A stretch of DNA of 64,000 nucleotides from Agarivorans aestuarii (GTDB lineage Bacteria > Pseudomonadota > Gammaproteobacteria > Enterobacterales > Celerinatantimonadaceae). Position numbers and translations under genes: made by a program. The stretch covers positions 2,469,001-2,533,000 of the forward strand of contig NZ_AP023033.1 in assembly GCF_019670125.1 (NCBI RefSeq). Reading direction: 5' to 3'. Positions 16,885 through 25,706 of this stretch are shown in pieces; positions within the stretch are counted from its first letter, which is position 1; the number at the start of each line of letters is the position of its first letter. The notes beneath the pieces are model-generated. The model did not search any database and was not told the origin of the DNA. It worked only from the letters and a program-made list of their open reading frames with translations.

Positions 16885-18513
16885 TTAGAAACGGTAACCA
16901 ACATTTAAGGTTGCTGCAGTGCGATCTTTACCTATGTTAACAATGCCAGTGATATTGAAGTTTTTGTCTAGCTCTTTATTAAAGCCAATGAGGCCAGCCC
17001 AACGTTGACTGCGAATACCTACGTTATAGTCCATTTCAATACCTTGGAAACGTACAGTACCTGTCATGTAGTCATCGTATCCTTGATATTCAGCACCAAT
17101 AAACACTTGAGCTCGTTGTTGCTGAAACTGGTAACCAAGCATCGGTTGCGCGGTAAAAATACTGCCACCCCAATCATCTGCACCATTCATTTTGGTTTTG
17201 GTCACAGTGCCAGTTAGCGAGGCGAATAAGTTTTTATATCCGATAGACAAGGTGGTGCCTGCACCAAGTAAGTCATATTGAAGGTGAATTGGAACATTAA
17301 AATCACCCGACGGAACGTAAATGTGTTCACCTAAACACTTGTCTCCAACCACCAAACCAATACACTGGTCGATGCCTTTAAAATGGGCTTGTACATCGGC
17401 ATCTACGTTTAGCTTTCCTACCAAGCCAAATACATTCCAAAATGGCAAGATGTAGGCGTCTCCACGAAGGGTAAAGCTCTCGGTATTTACTACCGCATGA
17501 GTTTTTTCTGGGTCAAAGAAAGTTTCTAAAAGTGCTGGGCTTAAACCAAAAACACTAAAGCTGGTAAAATCGAAGTTAGTTTCTTGGCCACGGTAAGCCA
17601 TAGAAAACCCATAAGGTTTTGGCAAGTCGATGCCCTTTCTACGTAACGTATCGCCAAAAAATGGAAGAACATTCTCTAATTTTACGTTTTCTTCACGCAC
17701 TCGAGGATCTGACATCTCTGAAAGTAACTGCTGATCCTTAATAATGGCTCCCGCAGCGTTGTCGTAAAACGCGACCGGTTTGATTTCCATGTCTAATTCG
17801 CAGGCATGGCCTTTACATATACCTGTTGCGTTTACCTCTTTGTGTTTAATAACGTACTCACCGGTATCTAACACTTCCAGTTTAAGTACCTGGCGATACT
17901 TGTTTACTTTTCCTAGATCGTGTTTGAACGGTTGATTATTGGTAATAACCATTTCTTTCACTAAACCGTTTCTTACCGTCATTTTCACTTGCATAAATCG
18001 GAAGAATGCTAAGTCTTGGGGCAAAGCAAACTTTGAATAGTTAAAACTAACCGTCGCACTACCATCGTTATTCTGGTCAACCTGCAAAGAGCTTTTGTCG
18101 TAGGTACTCGCGTATTGGCGCAACTTGTATTCTGTCATCGCCAGCTTCTCGATTTCTTTTAATAAGCCCTTTCTGTGTTTTAGGCTTTCTTCTTTGTAAC
18201 GAATGTTCAGATTCATGCGGCCTTTAAGGTCGGTACTATGGACCAAAAAGTACTCTGTTGTTTCGGTACCATGCTTTCCTGTAAAGCTTTTAGTTACGTG
18301 CTCAACAAAGTGCTCAGTTTGTCCTAGATCACTTAAGGCCAGGCCTGGAAGATGTTCAGGAATATTTAAATCTCGCAACTCGCTAAATTCATTTGCATTC
18401 TCTAAGTTAGAGGTGTCTTCGTGTTCCGCAAATGCGGTTGCAGAAAACATGAAACTAGATAGTAATGCTGCTTTTATCCAAGAGCTTGAAGTTGTGTTGT
18501 AAAGTGTTGTCAT
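16885..18513 (-). CDS. Unknown outer-membrane-type protein with C-terminal barrel
   Basis: A 542-residue protein not recognised by name. A signal peptide (MTTLYNTTSSSWIKAALLSS, cleavage probably after ATAFA) is followed by about 270 residues of mixed, soluble-looking sequence with the cysteine pair CKGHAC. The last 230 residues are alternating beta strands (GTTLSIGYKNLFASLTGT and so on) ending in GYRF, as outer membrane barrels do. It is controlled by the first of five like promoters in this window (18644-18698) and has a leader hairpin at 18607-18631. Role unknown; an outer membrane channel is an inference. Confidence 0.75.
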   Translation of the reverse strand: MTTLYNTTSSSWIKAALLSSFMFSATAFAEHEDTSNLENANEFSELRDLNIPEHLPGLALSDLGQTEHFVEHVTKSFTGKHGTETTEYFLVHSTDLKGRMNLNIRYKEESLKHRKGLLKEIEKLAMTEYKLRQYASTYDKSSLQVDQNNDGSATVSFNYSKFALPQDLAFFRFMQVKMTVRNGLVKEMVITNNQPFKHDLGKVNKYRQVLKLEVLDTGEYVIKHKEVNATGICKGHACELDMEIKPVAFYDNAAGAIIKDQQLLSEMSDPRVREENVKLENVLPFFGDTLRRKGIDLPKPYGFSMAYRGQETNFDFTSFSVFGLSPALLETFFDPEKTHAVVNTESFTLRGDAYILPFWNVFGLVGKLNVDADVQAHFKGIDQCIGLVVGDKCLGEHIYVPSGDFNVPIHLQYDLLGAGTTLSIGYKNLFASLTGTVTKTKMNGADDWGGSIFTAQPMLGYQFQQQRAQVFIGAEYQGYDDYMTGTVRFQGIEMDYNVGIRSQRWAGLIGFNKELDKNFNITGIVNIGKDRTAATLNVGYRF

Positions 18514-18606
18514 TACAGTTCCAAATTGAAAAACTCAAAAGGTTTATCAACGAAACGTATAAGCAAACGTCCCTATCTAACTATTACGTTAGGTCAACGA
18601 ATAAAT

Positions 18607-18631
18607 AGAGCGGGCAACGAATCCCCGCTCT
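18607..18631 (-). promoter_or_regulatory. Leader hairpin of the outer-membrane-type gene
   Basis: Stem AGAGCGGG / CCCGCTCT of 8 bp with a 9-nt loop, just downstream of the inferred transcription start (near 18637). No U-run follows, so it is more likely an mRNA-stabilising or attenuating leader element than a terminator. Confidence 0.4.
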
Positions 18632-18643
18632 GCTGATGGACGT

Positions 18644-18698
18644 AGAATAAAAGAGGTAAGATTAAGGCGTTAATCAGTGATGATGGATCGAATCCTCA
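18644..18698 (-). promoter_or_regulatory. Regulon promoter/operator A (outer-membrane-type gene)
   Basis: Minus-strand -10 TATTCT (18649-18644), box TTAATC (plus strand 18670-18675) and palindrome GGAT-CGA-ATCC (18685-18695) flanked by TGAT and TCA. The spacings 26 nt (-10 to box) and 15 nt (box to palindrome) are the same as at four other sites. The layout is that of a LysR-type promoter: a palindromic recognition site upstream and an activation half-site at the -35. Confidence 0.72.
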
Positions 18699-18998
18699 GT
18701 TTAATTATTAACCTTATCCAATACCTGGCTAACTGAAAAACTTGTAGGTTTTAACAAAAGAGATAACGCCGCATAGGTAACTAGATAAAGACAAGCTCAC
18801 CCAACATCCTTGTTCGGATTAGATACTCAAAAGAGCTTCGATGAAGGCTGCAAAGACAGCACCACAAAAACGCAACCTAATAAGATTAATGCTAGCTAAG
18901 GGCCCTTTGCAGAATAGTGGTAATGAATAGAAGGTTATCGCTATACAACGCGTTTACCAAGAGCAGAAAGTGCATGCCAATTAACAATTGTTTTCGGC

Positions 18999-20006
18999 TC
19001 ACTTGGCCTCAGCCAACATGTTTGTGCTAAAAAATGTATCTACAAAGTGAATAACAAAACGAACGATAATTAAAATTAGGCTCAGGAATAACAGCATCTG
19101 CAATGAGGCATTTATATCAAATACCGGCCTTAAGTGCTGAGCGTTCATCGTTAGCAATACTAGAAACTGGCCGCCAAGGATCCTCATGGGTACTTGATTA
19201 TCCTTTGGAAACAAACGCCAAACGGCAAATGTATTCACAAAGTAAAATGTCCCAAGCTGCCATGCATTGTCTAAAAGTGGTAACACAAACACATACTGAG
19301 TAAGCACAACAAAAGCCCAAACATAGACTAATCCTAATATCTTGTTGAGGTAGTGGTAAGGAAATTCGATAATACTAAGGCCCATAGTCGCAGCAATGAG
19401 TGGAAACATAAATCCACCGGGCATAGGCAGATATATCCATAACATCCAACTTACTAGGGTAACGACAACAAACTTAAGTGCACGTAAACGCCCCTCTGCT
19501 TGGCTAAGAAGGACTTGCTTCGGCAGTGTTTTAGGATCTTTCTCCTCTGGCCACAACAAGCTAAAAACTAGTGAATAAACAACTACTCCTAACAACGTTT
19601 CTTGCACTCTAAGCACTGCGATGTTGAAACTTAGCGATTGGCTTAAACCACTTGCTAACGAGACGATCACTGCCACTATAAACGCCATCTTATAAACATA
19701 AGCGTATTTCGAGCGGGCAGACATATAAGCGGCAGTGCCCCCCAATAAAAGCTCGCTTAACAAAAACAGTTCCCGCTGCTGGCCGAATAAAGCCAATAAT
19801 GCAAACCCCAGCACTACACCACTGGCTGTGCCAATCACTCGCTGTCTTGCCTTATGTAGGGCATGGCTATAACTCTCTGTTGTAGCCATTATTATTACAG
19901 CAATGGCTCCCCAGTATGGTTTCTCCCAACCAAAGCTCAATGCAAGAACAATGGTTAAACTTAGACTAACAGCTACCTTTATAGCTTTTATACTAGCTGC
20001 GTTCAT
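18999..20006 (-). CDS. FUSC-family inner membrane protein (AaeB-like, short form)
   Basis: A 335-residue membrane protein with about ten hydrophobic helices in two clusters, each opening like FUSC/AaeB proteins (AVSLSLTIVLALSFGWEKPYWGAIAVIIM and MLWIYLPMPGGFMFPLIAATMG, partial quotes). AaeB and related aromatic-acid or fusaric-acid exporters are about twice as long because of a large cytoplasmic region that is absent here. It is the last gene of a three-gene set with a DUF1656 protein and an HlyD-family adaptor, overlapping the latter by 14 nt. ATG at 20006 is preferred; GTG at 20012 is possible. Substrate unknown. Confidence 0.83.
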   Translation of the reverse strand: MNAASIKAIKVAVSLSLTIVLALSFGWEKPYWGAIAVIIMATTESYSHALHKARQRVIGTASGVVLGFALLALFGQQRELFLLSELLLGGTAAYMSARSKYAYVYKMAFIVAVIVSLASGLSQSLSFNIAVLRVQETLLGVVVYSLVFSLLWPEEKDPKTLPKQVLLSQAEGRLRALKFVVVTLVSWMLWIYLPMPGGFMFPLIAATMGLSIIEFPYHYLNKILGLVYVWAFVVLTQYVFVLPLLDNAWQLGTFYFVNTFAVWRLFPKDNQVPMRILGGQFLVLLTMNAQHLRPVFDINASLQMLLFLSLILIIVRFVIHFVDTFFSTNMLAEAK

Positions 20007-20874
20007 TAGCACTGACCTGTTTGTTGATCATAACGGAAGCAGTGGTTCCTACTCTTAGTTGTACATTAGCGGGTAACTCTGTCACGGTTATCTTAACTGG
20101 CAAACGCTGAGCAAGGCGTATCCATTCAAAATTTGGATTCACGCTTGGTAACATATGCGTACTAGTTGCGCCATCAGCCTGAGCAATACCATAACCTATG
20201 CTAGTTACTTGGCCTGTTAGCGGAGTATCGGGGTAACTCATTAAGGTTATAAGCGCGAGGTTACCCTTATGCATTTCTTCTATGTCGGTTTCTTTAAAAA
20301 AGCCTTCTATCCAAAAACTGGTTTCATCAATTAAAGCAACAACCGGTTGATTAGCGACTACATGTGCCCCCTCAGCTAAATTGAAGTTGGTAATGTAACC
20401 ATCCTTGCTGGCATACACTTTTGTAAAACTTAGGTTAAGCTCAGCCCCCTTTAGAGCAGCAGACGCAGCCTTAACATTTGCTTGAGCGGATAGAACATCA
20501 TTTTGCAAATTGTTTAATGTGATTACCGGTACCGAGCCTGGAGTGCGTTTTTCTAGGGCGCTCATTCTCTGTTGTTCGTTATTAGCCCTGGCTAAAACTG
20601 CTTTTGCTTGGGCTAAATTTGCATTTGCTTGCTGGCTTGCCGTTAGATAGACGCTATCATCAATTTCAAACAACAACTCACCGCTTCTTACTCGCTGGTT
20701 ATCCGAAATATAAATGGCAACAACCGGCCCAGTAACACGAGGAGTAATCTCTACGATATTGGCTCTCACCAACGCATCACGAGTCCAAGGGTTAGCAAGA
20801 TAATGCTGGTACTTTAATCCTGCCAACGTAGCGGCAACAACCACTAGCAATACAGTTAATATTTTAGTTTTCAT
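19993..20874 (-). CDS. HlyD-family periplasmic adaptor (AaeA/EmrA-like)
   Basis: A 293-residue membrane-fusion protein. One N-terminal anchor helix (about 5-23) is followed by the barrel/lipoyl segment (TPRVTGPVVAIYISDNQRV), a coiled-coil hairpin (about 80-145), and the returning lipoyl half (YASKDGYITNFNLAEGAHV). It would link the FUSC inner membrane protein to the outer membrane. AGGGAA lies 6 nt before the ATG. The HlyD and DUF1656 genes are 17 nt apart, so transcription from promoter B is expected. Confidence 0.88.
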   Translation of the reverse strand: MKTKILTVLLVVVAATLAGLKYQHYLANPWTRDALVRANIVEITPRVTGPVVAIYISDNQRVRSGELLFEIDDSVYLTASQQANANLAQAKAVLARANNEQQRMSALEKRTPGSVPVITLNNLQNDVLSAQANVKAASAALKGAELNLSFTKVYASKDGYITNFNLAEGAHVVANQPVVALIDETSFWIEGFFKETDIEEMHKGNLALITLMSYPDTPLTGQVTSIGYGIAQADGATSTHMLPSVNPNFEWIRLAQRLPVKITVTELPANVQLRVGTTASVMINKQVSANERS

Positions 20875-20891
20875 TTAAATTCCCTAGTGTT

Positions 20892-21110
20892 TTAGGCAGG
20901 AAAAACGTAGCGACTGAGAGCTACCGTGTAAATCACTAATAGTGACAACTCCACGAGCACTGGCGCATATAAGTACTTCCATCCTCCAATACGCCGAATT
21001 AAAGCCATAGTGAAGTTTGCAGCTAAATACGCGACACCAAACGCAATCAGTAGTGGTGGAAAGTAAATCTCTCCAAGCACTATTTCTTTAGGTAAATATT
21101 CTTGAAACAT
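20892..21110 (-). CDS. DUF1656 small membrane protein (AaeX-like)
   Basis: A 72-residue protein with two hydrophobic helices (about 15-36 and 47-68) and the family opening (PKEIVLGEIYFPPLLIAF). AaeX-type proteins always sit before the AaeA-like adaptor and AaeB-like pump; the same order is kept here. The role is not known. Its start codon lies only about 26 nt from the inferred transcription start of promoter B. Confidence 0.85.
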   Translation of the reverse strand: MFQEYLPKEIVLGEIYFPPLLIAFGVAYLAANFTMALIRRIGGWKYLYAPVLVELSLLVIYTVALSRYVFPA

Positions 21111-21142
21111 TGTTTAGTCTTCGTGTTGATGGACTTGCGGAG

Positions 21143-21197
21143 ATTTTAAAACTAGCCACTTTAAAGCGTTAATCGCGAATGAAGGATCACATCCTCA
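21143..21197 (-). promoter_or_regulatory. Regulon promoter/operator B (efflux operon)
   Basis: Minus-strand -10 TAAAAT (21148-21143), box TTAATC (plus strand 21169-21174) and GGAT-CAC-ATCC (21184-21194) flanked by TGAA and TCA. Spacings are identical to sites A, C, D and E. The palindrome lies 6 nt from the stop codon of the serine-hydrolase-like gene, so the efflux promoter is packed against the end of the gene before it. Confidence 0.72.
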
Positions 21198-21199
21198 AA

Positions 21200-22528
21200 C
21201 TAATAAAACTGATTTGCAGCCGCGCGTAAATACTCCATCATCTTTGAAGGGCAGCCCAAAGGTTCAAAAGCTTGGGACGAAAAATACACCGCAACATAAT
21301 CGCGCTTAGTATCGATATACATGCCTTGCCCAAAATAGCCTTGAAGGCAACGCGCCCCATCGCCATAAACCTTGTCAAAATTAAATGCATGCGACGCGCT
21401 GTTTCGCGCTAAGCCAGTTCGTTTTCTCATGTCATGCATAAGCTTGGCAGGCAATACCAGGGTATTGGTAATAGTTGGCCAACTAGGACAAAGTAACATT
21501 CCTACGCGAGCTGCATCTTCTATCGAAGACAATATAAAGTCATGACTTAAAGCGGTACCATCTGGCGCTAAGGTCACCACCATCGGCGCCTCTGCTTTAA
21601 TATTTCCCCAAATTCTGTTTTCAAAAATTTGTGTCCAAGGCAGCTGTTCAATTTCTTCGGCTATATAAGCTAAAACGGCTCGTGTTATAGGGCCAACCCC
21701 TTGTTCACTGGCAGCTGCCCCCCCTCTTTCTCTTTTAATTTGTTTTACAATGTCGAGCCAGTTTTCTTGATAACCGGTGTATGCATTTGGCCGGCCAAAT
21801 TGAGCCGCTAAGAAACGAGACATATAGGAATTTGGGTCAAACATTGTCTGTTGAGTAGGAGTAATGTTTAAACCACTCGTACCATTAATCGCTTGACGAA
21901 TGCTCACCCTGTCCCACTCGGTATTGCGAAACTCCGGAAGGTATACGCTTATAGATCTATCTATATCAATCTTCCCTTCATCAATAAACTGAGCAAACAC
22001 CATACTAATTGCTAAACTCGACAGCCCCATCCATACATGGTTTTGCTCGGCTTTCATTCCTGGATAGAGCTCGAATACCACCTGACCTGCCTGAACAATA
22101 ATTAAGCCTTGCACTCGGCTTTCCGGTAAAGAAACATAGTCGTTTAAACTACAAGTTTGGTTTTTACCTATTACCTCGCCAATTAATGGGTTAATCGACC
22201 GATCAAGTCGATGGTTAGATTCCGCTGGATTCACTAACGAGGACGGCAAAAAACGATTTAAATACGAGTTATAAATAAGTGCATCGTTGCCCCCCATAAC
22301 AAATTGATTAGGGCTAAAGTTTTTGTGCGCATGACGAATTTGCTCAAGTGAAAATCCCTGCAAGCTAGCAGATACAGGTAACAAAGGTTCTGCACCTTGA
22401 TTAAGTATTTGCGCATACTTCTGTTCAATGTACCGAGCATCCGGTTGTTCAGCGATACGGATCGACGCTGCCACTGCGCCAACGTTTGCCATTAAGGTGC
22501 CACGGGCAAGGCTCTGTTTAGTTTTCAT
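21200..22528 (-). CDS. Beta-lactamase-fold protein lacking the SxxK nucleophile (probable pseudoenzyme)
   Basis: A 442-residue protein of the class C beta-lactamase/serine hydrolase superfamily. The family pattern is plain around residues 140-215 (GLIIVQAGQVVFELYPGM, IDEGKIDIDRSISVYLPEF, then a ...TSGL segment). Where active members have W-x-S-V-S-K, this one has W166-M-G168-L-S-S171: Ser becomes Gly and Lys becomes Ser. The later Tyr-x-Asn motif is also not recognisable. The reading frame is intact and the gene has its own regulated promoter (C), so it is probably a functional non-catalytic protein. No signal peptide is obvious. Confidence 0.78.
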   Translation of the reverse strand: MKTKQSLARGTLMANVGAVAASIRIAEQPDARYIEQKYAQILNQGAEPLLPVSASLQGFSLEQIRHAHKNFSPNQFVMGGNDALIYNSYLNRFLPSSLVNPAESNHRLDRSINPLIGEVIGKNQTCSLNDYVSLPESRVQGLIIVQAGQVVFELYPGMKAEQNHVWMGLSSLAISMVFAQFIDEGKIDIDRSISVYLPEFRNTEWDRVSIRQAINGTSGLNITPTQQTMFDPNSYMSRFLAAQFGRPNAYTGYQENWLDIVKQIKRERGGAAASEQGVGPITRAVLAYIAEEIEQLPWTQIFENRIWGNIKAEAPMVVTLAPDGTALSHDFILSSIEDAARVGMLLCPSWPTITNTLVLPAKLMHDMRKRTGLARNSASHAFNFDKVYGDGARCLQGYFGQGMYIDTKRDYVAVYFSSQAFEPLGCPSKMMEYLRAAANQFY

Positions 22529-22570
22529 GGGATAGCTCTTTAAAACGATAAGGTGTTTATATTGCTACCT

Positions 22571-22622
22571 AGAATAGTGCTATGCTTTGCTCAGTGATAA
22601 TCGGACTTGAAGGATCAAATCC
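22571..22622 (-). promoter_or_regulatory. Regulon promoter/operator C (serine-hydrolase-like gene; LysR autoregulatory site)
   Basis: Minus-strand -10 TATTCT (22576-22571), box ATAATC (plus strand 22597-22602, one mismatch to TTAATC) and GGAT-CAA-ATCC (22612-22622). Spacings match the other sites. The palindrome ends 2 nt before the ATG of the divergent LysR gene, and its TTGAAGGAT segment also supplies that gene's ribosome binding site, so bound regulator should block its own expression. Confidence 0.75.
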
Positions 22623-22624
22623 AC

Positions 22625-23524
22625 ATGCATTTTAGTCTGGAACAGCTTGCAGCATTTGTAGCGGTTTATGAAAAGGGCTCATTTAGTGAAGCAGCGGTTA
22701 AACTAAACAAACACAGAACCACCATTGGCCAAGTGATAACCAATCTAGAAGACCAGCTGGCAGTAGAACTGTTTGAGCGAATTGGCAGAAGCGCTAAACC
22801 CACTAGTGAAGGGCAACTTTTATATAGCTACGCCAAGGTAACAATAGAGCAAGCTAAATCCTTTAACAAAATGGCACTTAGCCTGTCTTATGGGCAATTA
22901 GAGTGCCTAAATATTGCCTATACAAGTCTAATTCCCAGTGATGTGTTGGTTAGTATTCGCCAGCTTTTATTAGAAAAATACCCCGCTATGAAGGTTAACT
23001 TTCTAATTAAAACCAAGGAAGAGGTTAAAGCAGGGATCGAAGATGATTCAATACAACTGGGCTTTGTAAATGTAGATCAACGCACCCCTATCACGAGTTT
23101 CGATATTACTTTCCTTTGTTACCTTACTTTCGGTCTTTACACAGCTAAAAATAGCCCTCTGGCAGAGTTACCAAACGACCAAATATTTGGTGCTTTGAAA
23201 ACCAGTAAACAGCTGATACTAAAAGCTTATTTAGATGATGAGATCTCTCAAAAAATTTTATTGTCATCTAATTACGAAGTTATCGAAGATTTCTCGCTAT
23301 TGCTTAGCTTAGTTCAGCAAGGTGTAGGATGGTCATTATTGCCAAGGGTCACAATTGAAGACCTGGGCGATTTATTACAACTACAAAAGCTTAACTTGAA
23401 CGAAGTGAGAGATGATTTTCAGTTTCCCATTGCGCTTTGGGCACCGCGCTCTAAAGCGATAATGGAAATAAAGAAAGATGTAGAATCACTGGTTGTTGCG
23501 TACATTAACCAACGAAGAGCTTAA
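22625..23524 (+). CDS. LysR-family regulator, proposed controller of the five-site regulon
   Basis: A 299-residue LysR-type regulator. The N-terminal helix-turn-helix is clear (LEQLAAFVAVYEKGSFSEAA ... LNKHRTTIGQVITNLEDQL), followed by a substrate-binding domain. ATG at 22625 gives the usual family start; an in-frame TTG at 22607 would lie inside the operator. GAAGGA 10 nt upstream serves as ribosome binding site and is part of the operator palindrome. It is divergent from the serine-hydrolase-like gene, the classical LysR arrangement. Its effector is unknown; aspartate or an acid-stress signal is a guess from the targets. Confidence 0.87.
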   Translation: MHFSLEQLAAFVAVYEKGSFSEAAVKLNKHRTTIGQVITNLEDQLAVELFERIGRSAKPTSEGQLLYSYAKVTIEQAKSFNKMALSLSYGQLECLNIAYTSLIPSDVLVSIRQLLLEKYPAMKVNFLIKTKEEVKAGIEDDSIQLGFVNVDQRTPITSFDITFLCYLTFGLYTAKNSPLAELPNDQIFGALKTSKQLILKAYLDDEISQKILLSSNYEVIEDFSLLLSLVQQGVGWSLLPRVTIEDLGDLLQLQKLNLNEVRDDFQFPIALWAPRSKAIMEIKKDVESLVVAYINQRRA

Positions 23525-23603
23525 TAACGAGAACAAGTTATCAGGTGACAAGGGCGAAACAAGATGAACTTGTCTTCGCCTCATATTAACTAAGCGAGCA
23601 CTA

Positions 23604-24776
23604 TTAGGGTAACTCTGTGTGCCACTGTTGCTGGTTAATTGCTTTCGTAAAACCGTAATTATAAAGCGCCAACATATAGTCTTCATCAAACATTTTTTTA
23701 CCCTTTTTCTTCTCAGTAAAGTTTGCAGTAACGTAGGTGAATTTGGTGTTAAAGTTATGCTTTTCACTAAAATATAAGATTCGATATAGATCACCACGAT
23801 TTTGATTTAGGGTTAAGCTTTGAACGCTACGCCCAAGCAACTCTACACCTCTGTCCTTCAAATGTTGATAAGGTAGATCTAGTCTGCCATTACGCACCAC
23901 ATATATATTTGGTGAGCTATCAATGCCTAATGCCTGGGCTATGTTGTTGTAATCAAACCCGGCTGGGTCGGCAAACATTTGTGCACTAAGACCGCCATCT
24001 ACATGCATCTCTTCTAAGCTTTCGCCACTAGCGTTTACTTCAATAAACTGCGGAGGAAAAATGCCGGGTATAGATGAGCTAGCACTTAGCACTTGATGAA
24101 TCAGCTGATCCTTATTGGGATGATCACTTGCCGCAATTTGACCTAAGTTCCAAACAACTTGTCTACCAGAATCAAAATGCGTTGTGCCTATAAACAAGCG
24201 CTTACCACTGTTATGTGTAGCAGCAATTTTAGCGATCATTTGCTCATCAAACGTTGCAGCAATAAACTCGTTTAAGCCTTGCCCATTACTAACCCCATCT
24301 TTAAATAAGGCATTTAAATAATTGCGCTTCGACAAAATGCGCTTATCGCTAATACCTAACATGATGTTTTTCATAGTGACAATGTCGTCGCCACCTACAA
24401 AGACAAATGGCGCAATAAGAGCGCCAGCACTTACACCTGTGACCACAGCAAAATCAGGTAAGTTGCCGCTTTCATACATCCCATTAATAATGCCAGCACC
24501 ATAGGCACCGTTTGCTCCCCCGCCAGATAAGGCAAGAATATTTAGCGAACTGGATGAGGTACGTAATACTGTAGTATGAGTGTCTTTGTTATATAGGAAA
24601 TTTGGTGCCTCATTGCCCCAAAAGCGCAACGGTTCACTCAATGATTGCTCGGCTATTAACGCTACTTGTTGATAGTTCTTTTCGGTTACGCGTTTGTCTA
24701 GCTCATGATGCGAACTACAAGCACTTAATACTAACGTAGCCAAAACAATCTGCACTAAGGTTTTTGTATTAAACAT
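23604..24776 (-). CDS. Patatin-like phospholipase lipoprotein
   Basis: A 390-residue patatin-family protein with a lipoprotein signal (LVLSACSS, Cys20). The oxyanion glycines lie in LSGGGANGAYGAG, the nucleophile is S116 in GVSAG, and the catalytic Asp is D260 in VDGG, so the Ser-Asp dyad is complete. It would act on lipids from the periplasmic side of the envelope. ATG at 24776 is chosen because GAGG lies 8 nt upstream; an earlier in-frame start would put a non-signal segment ahead of the lipobox. It follows pdxY by 10 nt, so the two share a transcript. Confidence 0.85.
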   Translation of the reverse strand: MFNTKTLVQIVLATLVLSACSSHHELDKRVTEKNYQQVALIAEQSLSEPLRFWGNEAPNFLYNKDTHTTVLRTSSSSLNILALSGGGANGAYGAGIINGMYESGNLPDFAVVTGVSAGALIAPFVFVGGDDIVTMKNIMLGISDKRILSKRNYLNALFKDGVSNGQGLNEFIAATFDEQMIAKIAATHNSGKRLFIGTTHFDSGRQVVWNLGQIAASDHPNKDQLIHQVLSASSSIPGIFPPQFIEVNASGESLEEMHVDGGLSAQMFADPAGFDYNNIAQALGIDSSPNIYVVRNGRLDLPYQHLKDRGVELLGRSVQSLTLNQNRGDLYRILYFSEKHNFNTKFTYVTANFTEKKKGKKMFDEDYMLALYNYGFTKAINQQQWHTELP

Positions 24777-24786
24777 CGTCTCTACC

Positions 24787-25644
24787 TCAAGCCACTTTAG
24801 AAGCAGCAAAGCTGTGGCGAGGCTCGCTTAGCTGATCTTGTGCAAAAACAGTTTGCAGCTCCCACTCACCACATTGCCGAGTAGCCTCTAATACACCAAA
24901 ACTCGCGTTGTTAGCATGCTCTAAAGCCATAATGGGTGGCCAACCTTTCAATAAACCTCCGGTAAATAGCGCCGAAATCAGATCGCCCACGCCCACAGGG
25001 GCTTTATCAAACTCTAAATTAGGGCGTTTAACCAAATAGCAGCCACTTGAATCAGCCATCATCATGCAAAACTGCTGCTTTGATAAACTATGTAGATGTT
25101 TAACCAACACCACCTTTGGCCCTTTAGTTAAAGCCATCTGGCACGCCGCGATAGCTTCATCTAAGTTAGTTATTTCCATCCCTACAAAGCGGCTTAATTC
25201 AAATTGATTAGGCACTATCACATCTGCTTTTGGCATAAGATATTCAACCAAATACTCGCTAATACCTTCTGCTAAAATACAGCCTTTATCAGGGTCACCC
25301 ATAACAGGATCGCAAACGTATATCGCCCTTGGATTAACTTGTTTAACCATGTCTACGGCGGCAATTAATGAGGTTGCCTGAGCTGCATCGCCCAAATAAC
25401 CAGATACAATAGCTTGGCATTGCTGTAACTGCCCTATTGCATCAATTCCCTTCACTAAATCAGAGATGGCATCTGCCGGAAAGCATTGGCCAGTCCACCC
25501 TTGAGCATATTGCGTATGATTAGAAAACTGCACCGTATGAACGGGCCAAACTTCAAAACCCATACGTTGCAGTGGAAACACCGCCGAGCTGTTTCCAGCA
25601 TGGCCATAAACAACATGTGATTGAACAGAAATAATGCCTTTCAT
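24787..25644 (-). CDS. pdxY: Pyridoxal kinase PdxY
   Basis: Ribokinase-family enzyme that phosphorylates pyridoxal to pyridoxal 5'-phosphate. Its 285 residues match E. coli PdxY closely in motif order: [50 protein letters not shown] and the ATP/anion-hole motif [10 protein letters not shown]. It lies 62 nt downstream of aspD, whose product needs PLP, and upstream of the patatin gene. A palindrome in the gap may lower but need not stop read-through. Confidence 0.92.
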   Translation of the reverse strand: MKGIISVQSHVVYGHAGNSSAVFPLQRMGFEVWPVHTVQFSNHTQYAQGWTGQCFPADAISDLVKGIDAIGQLQQCQAIVSGYLGDAAQATSLIAAVDMVKQVNPRAIYVCDPVMGDPDKGCILAEGISEYLVEYLMPKADVIVPNQFELSRFVGMEITNLDEAIAACQMALTKGPKVVLVKHLHSLSKQQFCMMMADSSGCYLVKRPNLEFDKAPVGVGDLISALFTGGLLKGWPPIMALEHANNASFGVLEATRQCGEWELQTVFAQDQLSEPRHSFAASKVA

Positions 25645-25675
25645 GATGCGACTTCTCTACTTGATTAAATAAGTA

Positions 25676-25695
25676 GAGGCGCGATATCGCGCCTC
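25676..25695. terminator. Perfect 20-nt palindrome between aspD and pdxY
   Basis: Two 10-nt arms, GAGGCGCGAT and ATCGCGCCTC, form an 8-bp GC-rich hairpin with an ATAT loop 11 nt after the aspD stop. On the minus strand the following bases are TACTTATTTAATC, so the U-run is poor; partial termination or an RNA stabilising element separating aspD from pdxY levels is likely. Confidence 0.55.
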
Positions 25696-25706
25696 GTTAG
25701 CAGGGC

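Larger units (their letters stand above)
18514..18998. other. Intergenic region carrying the first regulon promoter
   Basis: About 485 nt between the FUSC gene end and the outer-membrane-type gene start. It holds the promoter/operator at 18644-18698 and a leader hairpin. In 18700-18998 I see no gene and no strong terminator for the FUSC gene. Confidence 0.6.

Noticed and set aside
18800-18822. ATCC-TTGTTC-GGAT repeat as a possible sixth regulon operator
   Set aside because: Arms are in the reverse order with a 6-nt gap, and there is no TTAATC box or -10 at the fixed distances.
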